Origin: Kryptolebias marmoratus
Taxonomy: Eukaryota; Chordata; Actinopteri; Cyprinodontiformes; Rivulidae
Assembly (NCBI RefSeq): GCF_001649575.2
Contig: NC_051439.1
Location: 9,550,467-9,614,466, forward strand
Direction of reading: 5' to 3'
Length of the DNA: 64,000 nt
Under the pieces are notes generated by a model. It saw nothing but the letters and a program-made list of their open reading frames with translations, had not been told where the DNA came from and ran no database searches. Each line of letters opens with the position of its first letter. Position 1 is the first letter of the stretch. Below are positions 1 to 12,440 of this stretch, in pieces. A program made the position numbers and the translations under genes.

Positions 1-3000
1 GTGCAACACTGGCCCCCAAAGCACAAGCAACGTGGAATATTAATGGCAAATGACAAGCCAGCCCTGATGCTTTAAGGATTTCATGCTTTTAAGGACGCAC
101 ATTTGGGCGCATTGTTTAAGGCGTCTGGGGCGTAATCCGCACTCACAGGGCTGCAGCAGCCTGAGGATTTAGCTCAGGTTAAGCCTCCGTGTCTTCTATT
201 TATTTTAGTCGGATTGTACGTGTGCATTATCCAAATTTGTCATTTACAACCGAGTGTAAGAGCAGCTTTGACATGGCCGCTGTGTGTTGAAATGAGGAGC
301 GGGACAGGCAGCAGCACCGAGCAATATGCACCCCTCCTCTCGTCTCCCTGCTGCCAGTGACACTTTGAGATGGAGAGGAAAGCCTCAAGTAAAATGAGGT
401 GCGAGGATGTCTACTCCATGATTTCCTGTTTTGCTATAGAACTTTTAAAGGATAAACGTGCATTTTTTTGTCAGCTTTCACAATGTATGTCATCAGAGTT
501 GCAGAGACACAGTACCAACCCCCTCCTTATTTCTGTACTCTTACTGTCTCTTTCCCTGTTTTTTATTTGTATTTATTTATTTATTTATTTTTCCCCTCCA
601 TTGACCTTCTGGGTTTTGTCCCAGGGAGAAGTCGGCAGCATTTATCAAAAGGATGGCTAAAAGTGGGCATGGAATAGATGGGTCTTTTGTGGAAGTCAGT
701 CCAACAGGTGAATTTCAATGGCTCCTCGACCTCTAAAAGATATCTTATTTTAACCTTGATGTGAATTTAAACTTGAAACAATATTGTCTGAACTTGGAGA
801 GAGAAGGGTTACACTGTGCATCAAACAAAAGCCTTCACACCACTGTAGCTGAATAACAAGAATTGGATAGATAGGGTTATTTTTTAAAAGCTGTGCTCTT
901 GTATTTTACTTTTTTCCATTATAGAAGTTTTTTTTTTTAAACATACACTTAGTACATTAACATAAATCTATTTAAGCTCAGGATTTTTATTATGTTTTAT
1001 TTTATGCACATCCACAGTTACTCTCAACATCTTAATTCTGTCCATCTGAAGGACTTATTTGGTCTTCTGCCTAAACCTTTGTAGTTTAATTTCTAATTTA
1101 CATATGAAGGCAAAAACATACATATACGTACTTTTCTCCAAAATTATAAAGCTGCGTGAACGCATGTTTCTCTTTAGTAAATTTAGGTCATTGTTGTACA
1201 CACATGCACGAGGGTAATTTCCACTCCTATCTTTAGCTCCAAATGGGTCTAGACACTTCTATAACAGTCGTTTTCAGACGGAAGCATGGTTTGGATCACA
1301 ACTAAATAAGCTTGGCGATAAAAGCAACATATTAAAGCCCATTTTTCTGAATCTGTAACTGAAACACTTATCAGTGACTTACACAGAAGGAAATGCATTC
1401 TTTTTGTAGTGGTCTTTGTTTTAGAATCACAAACAAAAGGGGGGAAAAAAATTAAAAATAATCATTAGATACAACCCAGAAGCACAAAAAAGAAACTCAT
1501 CACCTCACAAAAAGCTTTGAGGCCAAGCTTTAATCTGTTTAGATAACACATGAACATTAGTCATTTTGGTTTAAAAAATAAAGAAAGAATCAAGTATTTG
1601 TTAAAATATTACACAAATCAAGCTATGTATAGCGATGTATAGATGGTGAGAAAAGTTGTTTTGCTCTTCAGTGTGTTCTAAAGCCAGATTTGGTTAGAGA
1701 TTCTTAAAGCTGAACCAATTACCTTCCTGTGACAGAACATCAGGAACATTTTTAAATGCTTTTTGTTTTGTTTTTTTTTTTGTTTTTTTTTTAACTCATA
1801 TTTGCAGGTTTTTCCAAAAAAACAAGCAGGCACTTATGTACAAAGATTTTCCTGAATTTCTGGGGTTTTTTCAACACACACAATAAAGATTACATAATAT
1901 ATTTTTAAAAATTCATAAAGATCAGGGTTTTTTTAATTTAGTTATCAGTTTGCAACTTTATTATGCGTTACAAATTACTGATAGTTTTTGTTCTCGACGT
2001 TGAGCGTTCTCCTCATTTCCAAATGTTTGCTATTTAAGAGCTACTTTGGTTTAACTCTATGAAGTGTTTTATGCCACAGTTTTATGGATCAGTTCAGGCT
2101 ATTTATTCTAGCTTTGATTTATATTTTGATAAGCTGTGACTCTGTGGGTTTGTCAGCACAAAAAAACAGTAAACACTTTTTTTTTTTTAGACCAAAAATA
2201 AATAAAATATTTTTTAAAGGGTGACAGCCAAGGAAACAATGCTTCATATTGCTGCCTTTGTGTTTAAAGAGCAGCTCTGTGTGTACCAGATAATGTGCTG
2301 GTACTCTTGGTCTGCGGAGACCCATCAGTCACCGTGTGGACCTGGCTGCTTGTGATAAGTGGTTCCTTATAGATAACCAAGACAGTAGGCTTCTTTTTAT
2401 AGGTCCACTGTCCCTCAAATAACCTTGTTTTTTTCCCCCTCTTCAGTTTTGTATTTTCTAACATGTAGTGAATTACTTTCATTGTAAATTTCATTGTAAG
2501 TGGTCATCTGGATATAGTTTTACTTATAGAAACATAAATCCAAATGCACAGCTAGAAGCACTTGTAGAGCACAAACCGTCGCTAAGGCCATATTGTCATT
2601 AAAAACAAAAAGTCTTATCTGAATCATGACTTTGATCGCCACCAAGTTTTAATCGTTTCTCTTGACAACCTCGTTTTCTCAAAATTTAATCAGAACCTGT
2701 CTGTTTGCAAGATTACTTAAAAACTAACAAACATACCAACCACCTCTACTGAAAACAACCTCCTTGGCGGAGGTAACAGGTGAATATACACAATTGTAAG
2801 CAAAGACAGCTGTCATATTCGAATGTTCAGTTTCGGAGGCTATCTTTGAGATTGGACTGCTGTACTAATAAAAGAATGATTTGAATAAAATTATTTTAAT
2901 GAGTGAAATCTTTACAAAAGCTTTTGATAATTTGATCCGAGTGAGCATAACTTTTTCTTTCTTTGTATCTCACTGTTTTGATGTTGTAGCAAATAGTGGT

Positions 3001-6000
3001 GATATGTGTAGAAATATTAGTTAAATAAAATGTGCTTCACTAAAACCCCAGCCTCCTTCCAAATAGCATTAAAAGCAGTGGTTCTGTTTTGAATGTGCAC
3101 CTATCTTTCCAAATCATAGTTCAATGTAAGGTTCTGCATTTACCACATAACGTCATTACTTCTTGAAGATGATTTTAAATTATTAAATTTCCGTTGTATT
3201 GCACATGATTATAGTTAATGACAGTCTACTTGATTAACAGTGCCAAAATTCAGATATCAAATAAAATGCCCCTCTTTGTTTTGTAACCTCTCAGTATTAG
3301 TCATTTAAACGTGTTGTTGCTTGAAAACCTGAAAGAGACACTGGCGCATCGATACCTTTCCTCATAGGCCTGGCATTTGTTTAAGAGCTTCATTGGGACC
3401 TTCCCTCCACCCCCCCNTCCCAGGCAGCCCTCACCCTCTCCTGCCTCTGGTTTGAGTTTCACGTCTCTCGGCGGTCTGATTGCCTGATAGCTCAAACATC
3501 TCTGCCGGCCTGTCCTTTAGAGGGAGTGTGTAATCAAAGACACATGAGGAGCCAGTGTCCAAGTACTGACCTTCTGATTTTGCTCTTCAGGTTGGGGGTT
3601 TATGTAAAAGATTCATAAGGTCAACAGATTTGTCTTCACAAACTTTGCTTTGTGGCTCATTGAGTCATTTTGCAAACTTTCAAATCTCTTGTTTTGATAA
3701 TCCAGCTTCATTTATGTTTTATTACATTTTTTTTTAATGGCATCTGTGAAGCAAACTTTGTGACATAGGCTGAACAACTTATTCATTACGTGATCCAAAT
3801 TTCAACTCTGTCCTCTGTCGATGTAATGTTTCACCAGAAGCGGAAAGTTGAAACGAACGCAACCCAATCCTTTCCCTTTGGAATTGATGCAAGATAACAG
3901 GCATACATTTCTGAGCAAGTGAAATATAAACTCTTCACTGAGTTTGGGGCTTTGACCCGCCTCCTTTGAACAGCCGCCACAGAGATGTCAGAGAAATCTA
4001 TTTCTCTTTTTGACTGATATCTATATCAGCGTGGACGTTCACACCATGTATCTTCCTCCACTTTACACCCAGTATCTGTCTCTGCAATGACGGGTGCGTG
4101 TTTTAAATGACCATTCTTATATTTTGTAAAAAGTGTCTGTGTGTCACAGAGGTTACAAGGCATCGGGCAGAATAGAGCTGTCTGGTGAAAGGCCTCTGAT
4201 AGAAAGTGCCACTTCCATTTGAGCTCAGCTGCAGCTCAGCCTGGCCCGGCTCACTGTATTATCCGACACTTCACATTCTCTTCTCCTGCCACAGGAATGG
4301 ATGTGAAAACTGTATTAACTTCAGACAGAGTTTTGGCCTGACCATTTCTGCTCTATCCCTCTTATTTTTTATTTTTTTTTACCCCGTTGCTTCTCTTGAG
4401 TTTGTTTTATCAGGACTGACAACTGTCTCAATCACAGATTGCTTTTTGTATACACGTTGTTTGACTTTTTTTCTTTTTTTTTTGACTTTGAGTTGAAAAT
4501 ATGCTCAGCCAAAGTTGTGACTGCAGTAAACCTTAGCAACGGCTAGTCTGTTTATGTTGCAGAGTGCAAATAAATTACATTAAAGTGTACTTTTTGCTTT
4601 CATTTTCCAATTAACTTGCCATTGAGTAGGTTGGACAAGTTGAGGGACATTAGCCTCAGACTTCATGAGTCTTTGCCTGATGAAGTCCCGACTAAGGCTG
4701 GTGGTAAGTGAAAAAACAACTTTTTAAAATATATTTGTTGTGGTTTGAATTAGGAAGGGGGTAAATGTTCTCAATAATGATCAGAAAATATTTAGCTTCA
4801 GCTCCATGGGTGAAACAAAACACACTCAAGTAAAATATTTTGAACTACCCCCTCTTTTTTTAAATTCTCTTCTAGTCATTTTGTTTTTAAATTGTAGCAT
4901 CGAGTTCATGGGAAACTCGTTCTAAGGTTACCTGCACCCCTACACAGTGATTGGGGGGGGTGGGGGATTATGTCTAAAAGAATGTTTTTGCAGTTACTTG
5001 AAATATTACTAACCTTGTCAAATGTCATTTTGAATGAGAAAGCAAATATATTTTAATCAGAGTTTTAAAGGCAGGGTTTTTTCAGGCTGTGACTCTTAGA
5101 GTAAGGGGTCAGCTAATTGCAACGTTTGATGTCATGTTTGGTCTCACTCTCTGTTCTGACTGCATGAGGATTGCTTTCCCTCTGGCTTTACTTTTCATGT
5201 CTCTTTATATGTCACAAACACGCACTTCATCATATATAGTCAAATGAAAAAAAACAATCTACTGAATAAGTCATGGTGTGTCTTTTATGTAAACTTTATG
5301 AAGTCCTTGCCTTTACTTCCTGTCAGCCCTTATTTCAAACTACTGACTTTTAACCTTTTTTCTGTATTCATTGCTAAAAGTTTGGCTGCTTCTCAAAGAC
5401 TTGGCAGCTCTAAATATTAAGGATCTTCTTCATAATGTTGCAAATGATTCTGTGTATGCCAGAAATAGAAAAGTTGAGTTTGTCAGTCCTTGGTCTGCCC
5501 CCCCCCAAATAAAATAAAATTTAAGCCTCATTTGCACCAGAGATATTTGCAAAGCTCTTCCATTGCCCTTTAACAGATTAATCTCCATTGCAGTCCAAAT
5601 TCTCCTTAGTTCTCATAATTACTGTTTAACAGCAGAAGAGTGGGGGTAGTAAAAGGATATACATTGTAAATTATGTTTGACAAGGTGGGGTTAGTGGTTT
5701 TGTTGTAGCTTGTCTTTAGTTATTACTCATACTTCCTCCTGCCAGAGATAAGGTCTGCTGGTGAACATATCAGGGTAAGCGTTGGCGCAGGGCCCTTATC
5801 GGCACCATTGATTTAGGGCAAAACTCAGTGACAGAGGTCATTGTGTTGTAAAGCTATCCATCATTCAAGTTTGATTTCTGCTTAGACCTGTCTCCAAGTT
5901 GTCTACAAATAGGTTGGTAGCCCTGAAGGAGAACACAGAAGGATTGGACTTTTGGATTAGGGTAGTGATGTCGACAATAGCATAAAAAACAACTCTGGTT

Positions 6001-6906
6001 ATTGTATGCTTTCTTTTTTTTTTCCCATCAGTAACTAAGTGTCTAAAATAAAATTACAGTAATTCTTCATGTCTTGTTAGTATGTTTGACACGGCCTAAA
6101 TTTACATTTGAGATGGATCTCAACCTGTGGAGTCAGTTTAAGATCACAAACATTGCGGATGTTCTTTCCCCATTTGTAGAAGTATGTTTTTATTTTCTAA
6201 TTTCTGAAAATTGGTATTTAGTGCACGAAATATTCATTGCCTCCATGAATTACTCATAACTTTTGAATAAAATGTGCCATTTATTTTGGCATTAAATTAA
6301 GAATATTCTTTGTCATTAACATTTTTTAGCTCCTGCAAAAATTGTAAACATGAAAATATTTTCCTCAAATGTAGACTGACTTAGAAATTTAGAAAGAAAG
6401 ATTGTCCTCAGAAACTTATGGTCTCCGTGTGCTTTCCGGCAAGAATGGTGGTGATGCTCACTTCAACCTTCCACAGGATAAACTAAGTAGCTAATTACAC
6501 TTCAGTCTATAATCAAACCCGTGTCAGGTTGTCTGAGAACCTGGATTTGTATGCTGCATTTTGGTTAAATACAGAAGCAGCTTAAACATTTTATGGTTCT
6601 CTCCTCAAATTAAAGTTTTTTTTTTCTTTCCAAAAATCCCCTCTAAGATGTGTCATATCCCATTACACAAATTTGGATATGGTACATTAGCTATAAGAGT
6701 GCTTAAGCTATGAATATGTTGACTTTCCTATCTTGGGTGCAGAGGGTTAGCTTGCTGTGGGTTGGGAGCCTTTTTTTTACCTCTAAAAAGTTGTCTTGAA
6801 TCTTCTCTCTTCGGAAAGTGATATGTTTTTGCAATTCAAATATTTGCTCATTCTCTTCTCCATTGCAAAGCTCTCTTTGAAGCCGAAGAGTTCTATCAGG
6901 ACCAAT

Positions 6907-6945
6907 GACAGCGTGAGTGTACAGCGTGAGTGTGCAGCGTGACAG
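6907..6945 (+). repeat. Three imperfect 13-bp repeats (acagcgtgagtgt)
   Basis: Two exact copies are followed by a diverged third (gcagcgtgacagcg) in the cdin1 intron. Confidence 0.8.
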
Positions 6946-7819
6946 CGCAAGAGGCAGTGCTGGACTATTTCTAACTGCATATTTAAATAGCTAGGAAATC
7001 CAGAATCAAAAATGTATGCAAATGACGGCATGTTTTGCATGCAGATATTTTTGCGATTTGGAGCTTGCATATTCAGGTGGTGCTCAGTACGTGCCTAGCT
7101 TTTGCAACATTAATCAGAATTACTTAATGTCTCCACCACATCCTTGATCTTTTTCTAAACAAAAAAGATGGGGTGGTAGGTCTGCAGGGTGGTGTTCTTA
7201 CTTTTAATAAAGCTTTACTTAAAATCCACTCTAAAGCTCTAAACCATTTTAGGAAATTTTGCAACTGCAAAATGCTTAATTCTTTGTTTAATTTTTTAAT
7301 TATTTTTTTTTAAATTGAACTTAAAATTAAATAAAATACTTGGTCCTTTGTACATTATTCATGCCTACAAAAATACAGATATATGCATTTGTGTATGTCA
7401 AATGGTTTTACTAACATGTAGAAAAGTTTCTTGTTCTTTAAATGAAACTATTAGATGGTTTTATCATATTAACCGTAATAACAATACTACTTTGTGTAGA
7501 TACCTTGGGATATGTAAGTGTAGCTGTTTATCCAATGAGCTACATATCAAGACAGTCCAAAAATTGGCCAGAGGTCTGTCTGCATTTCCTAAGGTAAAGA
7601 AAATAGCGTAAAATAATTAATTGAGTTGTCATCTGTACGAACGGTTCTTGCTTTTTGTACCCTATAATTCCAACCTCACTTTCCCCCTTCCCTTCACCAC
7701 ATTTTCCCATCTTTTTTTTCTAAACAGCAATTAATCTCATTTTTAGTCCAATTTCCAGCCCTCTGCTAGTGTCAGAGTGAGTCCCCTGTTTTGTTCCTAT
7801 TTGGCTTGGTTCCTCTGCA

Positions 7820-7990
7820 TAGTCATTAAGGGCCCAATTAATGTCACCCTTTAGCTGAAGAGTGCTCATTTTTATTGGGGAGCTGACAGTCACCACCATG
7901 AGTGCCGCAGTGTAATATGCATTAATTGCCCCGTAACACTGGTAATTACCAGTTCTTCAAGCCTCTCAGTAAACTGTCATGCCCAGACAC
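7820..7990. promoter_or_regulatory. Candidate conserved non-coding element with TAATTA palindrome
   Basis: Dense, non-repetitive text rich in homeodomain cores: TTAATG, ATTAATTG and a 16-bp perfect palindrome at 7938-7953 centred on TAATTA. It resembles developmental enhancers by composition only; no alignment was possible. Confidence 0.35.
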
Positions 7991-9289
7991 GACTTCTTTG
8001 AAATAGATTACTCATTAGGGGGACCTGCCCTGTTTTCCAATGGGGGCTCGCTGGGTTGGCATAAAGACGAAAAAAATCTGGTGCTTGAACAAATAGTTGC
8101 CAAAAGCAATTTCCTAATACAACTTCCCTGTGACGGCTTTTCTCTTCCTAGTCTCCTTTCTTTCATTCTTCCCCCTTCCTCAGATGGTTTTTGAGCTTTC
8201 ACTGGAGGTAAGGGTCAGAAATGGAGATGGAGGTCCATCAAAAATCTTCATGATAGTTTGTTTGTCTCCTTGGATGGAAACCCTGCCTTGGCATTTAACA
8301 ATTCAGAACATAGCACACATTTATTTATTTATTTAATGGATTTTTTTCTCCTCTGCCTGAATGCAACAATGCTATAAATATCCAGAGACTAAAGCTGCAT
8401 GAAGGTGTGCAAGATTAAGGCAATGTTGATGTAAAGTTTTTGTTCAAATATTGATATTAACTTTGTTCGACTTTTGTTTTTGCGAGCTTGATTGTAGCGA
8501 ATGATGTCTGTTTTGTTGTTTTACAGTTTTTGAGCTGTGTTCTACATCACACCGTAAACTGACAATGCAAGTAAATGGATAAAGTTAAGAAAAGTTTAGT
8601 GAAAAATTACCAAGGATGGAGCTTAGGTGCCACCTTTTCTTTGCTGATAAGATAATTTATAGGACAGAAATTAATCGGCTCTCTAACATCACACACTTTT
8701 GCACAAAAGGTGTTGATTTGTTTAATCACTCTTAATTAATATTTAGATTTGACCCAGTATAGTAAATGCTTCAAGTGTGTGCAATGTAGAATCTTATCTG
8801 GACGTTTTTCTCCCAAAAAAAGCCCTTTTGTGTCATTACCCATTTACCATAGCAAGGATAGAAACCAATTTTGAAAACCAGAGAAAAGCCTTTCTAGTAG
8901 ACAAGTACACAAATAGAAATCACATACATATATGCACACACAGAGATTCACAAAGGTCCTGCTTTTGTTTTATCTTCCTTATAGCACCTGCTTCAGGCAA
9001 TCTGCTCCCACTCGTCTCAAATGAATTTTGTCACGGCCTTTCAGATTCTCATCCAGCGACGTGCTAATGAAAGGAGATGGTACAATTTGAACTGACCTGG
9101 TAGCAGCCAGCAGTGCACAGCTGAAAGCAAGGGATGGGGACACACCCCTCCTTGATACGAAAGACAAGTCAACCATCTACTGATATACCCATTACCCTTC
9201 TCATTAATACCCTGCAGACCATGGCGTGTGAGTGTGTGCGTCTCTGCGCTGTTGTGTGTGCATTTATCTGTTTGTGTTGCTTGAACACT

Positions 9290-9500
9290 TATCGAATTGT
9301 TTATGACAGGCCTAATTGGGCTAATTGAAGACATTAAGATTACCTGTCAGCTGTGTGTATCCAGACTCCCCATCTGTCTGACAACTTCTGACAAGTGAGG
9401 GACCCCGTAGCATCTGTGATGATGGAGCATTCCCAGGCCATAATAGGGACGATAGGGTCCACTCTAATTTGATGTGGACAGCCTTAGCTGTGAGCATTCG
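9290..9500. promoter_or_regulatory. Candidate conserved non-coding element in the cdin1 intron
   Basis: Non-repetitive sequence with paired AATTGG/AATTGA cores, a MEIS-type half-site CTGTCA in 'acctgtcagctg' and balanced composition, ending at the TG microsatellite (9531-9558). The call rests on composition and motifs only. Confidence 0.3.
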
Positions 9501-9530
9501 CCATTCTTTGTGTATGTCTCCTTGCTTGCT

Positions 9531-9558
9531 TGTGTGTGTGTGTGTGTGTGTGTGTGTG
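9531..9558 (+). repeat. (TG)14 microsatellite
   Basis: An uninterrupted TG run in the cdin1 intron. Confidence 0.95.
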
Positions 9559-11894
9559 AGAGTGTGGGGGGTGTTAACTATAAGTTAGAGTTGGCCAGGC
9601 TAATGGAATCCCCTTTGGCAATGTGACAAAGCGATGAGGCAGTCTTGGAGTAAGAGTGAAAGAGGTCTTCAAGTGTTTATAGACATGAGAGGGAAGGTGC
9701 TTGAGGTGATGGCCTGCTCAAACTGAATGACAAGAGAGGAACTCTGACATCTGTGTGTCTGTCAGGTTGTAGAAAATCACCAATAGTTTAGATCAGAGAC
9801 GCCTGAACTTTTTAAACAACCAAAATTTGCCAGAAATTTGTATTTAACTCTCTAGTTGCATAACTTCAATAGAATCATGCATACATTGATACATAGTGTA
9901 TTATTTTGTTTGTATTCAATTTTGAATGTTCTAATTTTGTTAAATACATGACATTTTGTTAAATGCAATAATTTAATGTTCTTTTTCGATTCTCTAGAGT
10001 ATTTAAAAGTGAAAGAATCCCAGTCCTATCTTCCTAGGCTTAAGGAATGTGCCTGTGCATATCTGTATCAACTCACCCTCCCTCCTTTTTCCTCCCCACT
10101 TGCTTCTCCTGTGTGGGCATTGTGTGGGGCTTTGCAGTGTCATCGCTATGACAGATCAACGCTGTCAGCCCAGGAGATCCCTCTGTTTGTTTGTTCTACT
10201 CCAAAAGGGGTTAAACTGTCAAGTTGACAACTCACAAGACCCTTAGACTCTGCCCTACTGCCTCTCCCTCCCTCCCATCCCACCTTCATCCCCAAACGAG
10301 TGAAAATCAATACCAGATTGCCTGAGGACCACTGTTTGGTGTGGGCCTGACCCCTGGATGTCCCCCACTCTGCTTCTTTCATTACATGTAGCCCAGTATT
10401 TAACTTCCCATCCTGATCCCTTGCCTAATTAGTTTCGATAAGCTCTGAGTCGCTCTCTCCTTCCCTCCTCTATCTGTGTGTCACTCTCCTTCTCTGTTAC
10501 ACGTGTGTTCAAACACAAACACAACAGACATTTTGCTTCCTTTGCCCTTTGAAGGGACACTCTGGGCTGGGAGCAAATCCCAACACGCACACATAAGTCC
10601 TCTGCTCTTCTTGAGCATGGATTATTGATGTGTTTGCTTAGCAAATTTCTAAAAACTACAATGAAATTAGATTTGCAACCCCAGATTTTCAGTGAAAACA
10701 ATGGGAATAGCCTGTGGTGTTCAAAATGAATTGTGCCGTCCAGTGGGTCTATTCACAGGACTCTTCCACGTGACATGTCTCTGTATCGTTATTCATCAGA
10801 TTAGCTATTGTTATCATAGAGAAAATGTGACTTAATTCTTTTTTTTTAACTAGAAAAATATGGGTTTAAATCCAGATAGCTTACGAGTGTCACTGTTTTG
10901 AAGATTTGGTTGTGTGTCTGTATGTGTGTTTTTATGTACCACCCAGATCTCTAGGTGCCGTTACTGCGCTGGCTAGCCCATCGAACACTGACAAGCCACA
11001 ATGACATGTTGGCCCCCCTACCCTGCTCTCTCCTGGGGGCTAAAATTACCCTTAGGAATGTAAACAGACTGCCGAGTAAGCACACAGATTTCTGTGGACC
11101 TTTGCCTGTGTCCGCCTCCAAACTCACCCCAAACTGGGGCAATTCAATTTTGGACTGATTGTAGGGATACCTGTAGTTGACTGAATTACTCAACTAGTAC
11201 AACCAATATGCCATGTGTAGAACATAGTGCCCATACTGCTGAATGCAAAATGTTTTATGTGCCAGAAAGAAATACAGCATCTTTTTGTAATTTGTATTTC
11301 TTTTAGTGTCTCCTTTCCCCGTTTCTTTTTATCCGAAAGAGGGGTACTCTCACCTATTCATTAGTCGTGCAGGATAGCCGTAAGCTCTGGAGTCTGGGTG
11401 AAAAAGTTCAGTGGGCCGGGCGCTGACATGTTGATTTAGTGGTGGTAATACGACTGCACTTCCAAAGGTGCTGACTTGGACGAAAGCCAGGCCTTCTTTT
11501 TTTTTTCCTCTCCCTCTTTCTCTCTCCCTCTCTGGGAGACATTAGAGACCTCACTCTAATTTTGTGCCAGAGTTGTTCTCATGGATGCAGAGGTCAGGAG
11601 GCCTACACAACAAACATTCACACCTGCCCTTCCATGACTTTTGATTTTTTTCCTCACTGAAATTGCTGGTGGATGTACAATGTAAGACTTATTACTGAAT
11701 ATCGCAAAGATTAACCTAATGGATAATGGGGATTTATCGGCATGGAGGAACATTTGGCATGAACATTTGTCACTCTCTAAAAATACATTTTAAATTAATA
11801 CTATATTACAACGTATTTTACAGACATTTGCTTTACTTATTTTATTAAATGTCATCAGGTTAAAAAAAGACGACAGATTTTATTTCTTTCATAT

Positions 11895-11942
11895 CATTAA
11901 TCATTAAATGCAAATATTTATTTTTGCATTTAATGATGAATG
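11895..11942. promoter_or_regulatory. Inverted octamer hairpin (POU-type sites)
   Basis: Two 20-nt arms pair with a single mismatch around an 8-nt loop. The left arm contains the perfect POU octamer ATGCAAAT (11908-11915), and the right arm has the near-copy ATGCAAAA on the opposite strand. Confidence 0.5.
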
Positions 11943-12049
11943 CTAAGTGACATTCTTATATTGCATGTTCAGTGCCGCTGCATGTGTGGTTATGTATATT
12001 TCAATACCACACATCTCATGACCTCGCATATGAACATATTTATACATGT

Positions 12050-12440
12050 ACACACTCCGCTTTGCTGGACGCATCAGGTTTGCAGGCGCCGGGTCAGCAT
12101 GCCCTAGTAAGGCCAGATAAGGTTACAGTACAAACTGTTGTTGATTAGGGCCATGCCTGTAGTGGGGGAAACATCCTAAATTGAAAACACATTAGCAGCA
12201 AGGGCTAAAGCCAGGATTAGGACCAAGACTGCGAGGGGGCGAGGAGCACGGGCAGATACAAAATGGCCGTTGTAGTGCCTTCCTTTGACTGCATTCCCCC
12301 AGAGACAGGTGGCAATTATCAGCCAGGGCTGCTGGGAGTTCACAATATCAGGTTAAAGGAGCATGTATCCCCCTGACGATGTGCTTCTTTCTGTCTGCAA
12401 AGCCTCTCAGCAAACCTGCCACCGTGGGGAGCTTCCTGTC
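12050..12440. promoter_or_regulatory. Candidate conserved non-coding element in the cdin1 intron
   Basis: About 390 bp of balanced, non-repetitive sequence with GC content above its AT-rich surroundings, including the phrases 'gcaggcgccgggtcagcatg' and 'cagatacaaaatggccgttg' and a GATA-like 'ccagataagg'. No open frame. The call is by composition only. Confidence 0.3.

Noticed and set aside
8186..8211. Microexon-like segment (pyrimidine tract-cag, ATGGTTTTTGAGCTTTCACTGGAG, gtaagg)
   Set aside because: Splice-like ends occur by chance at this size; no match to cdin1 and no other support.
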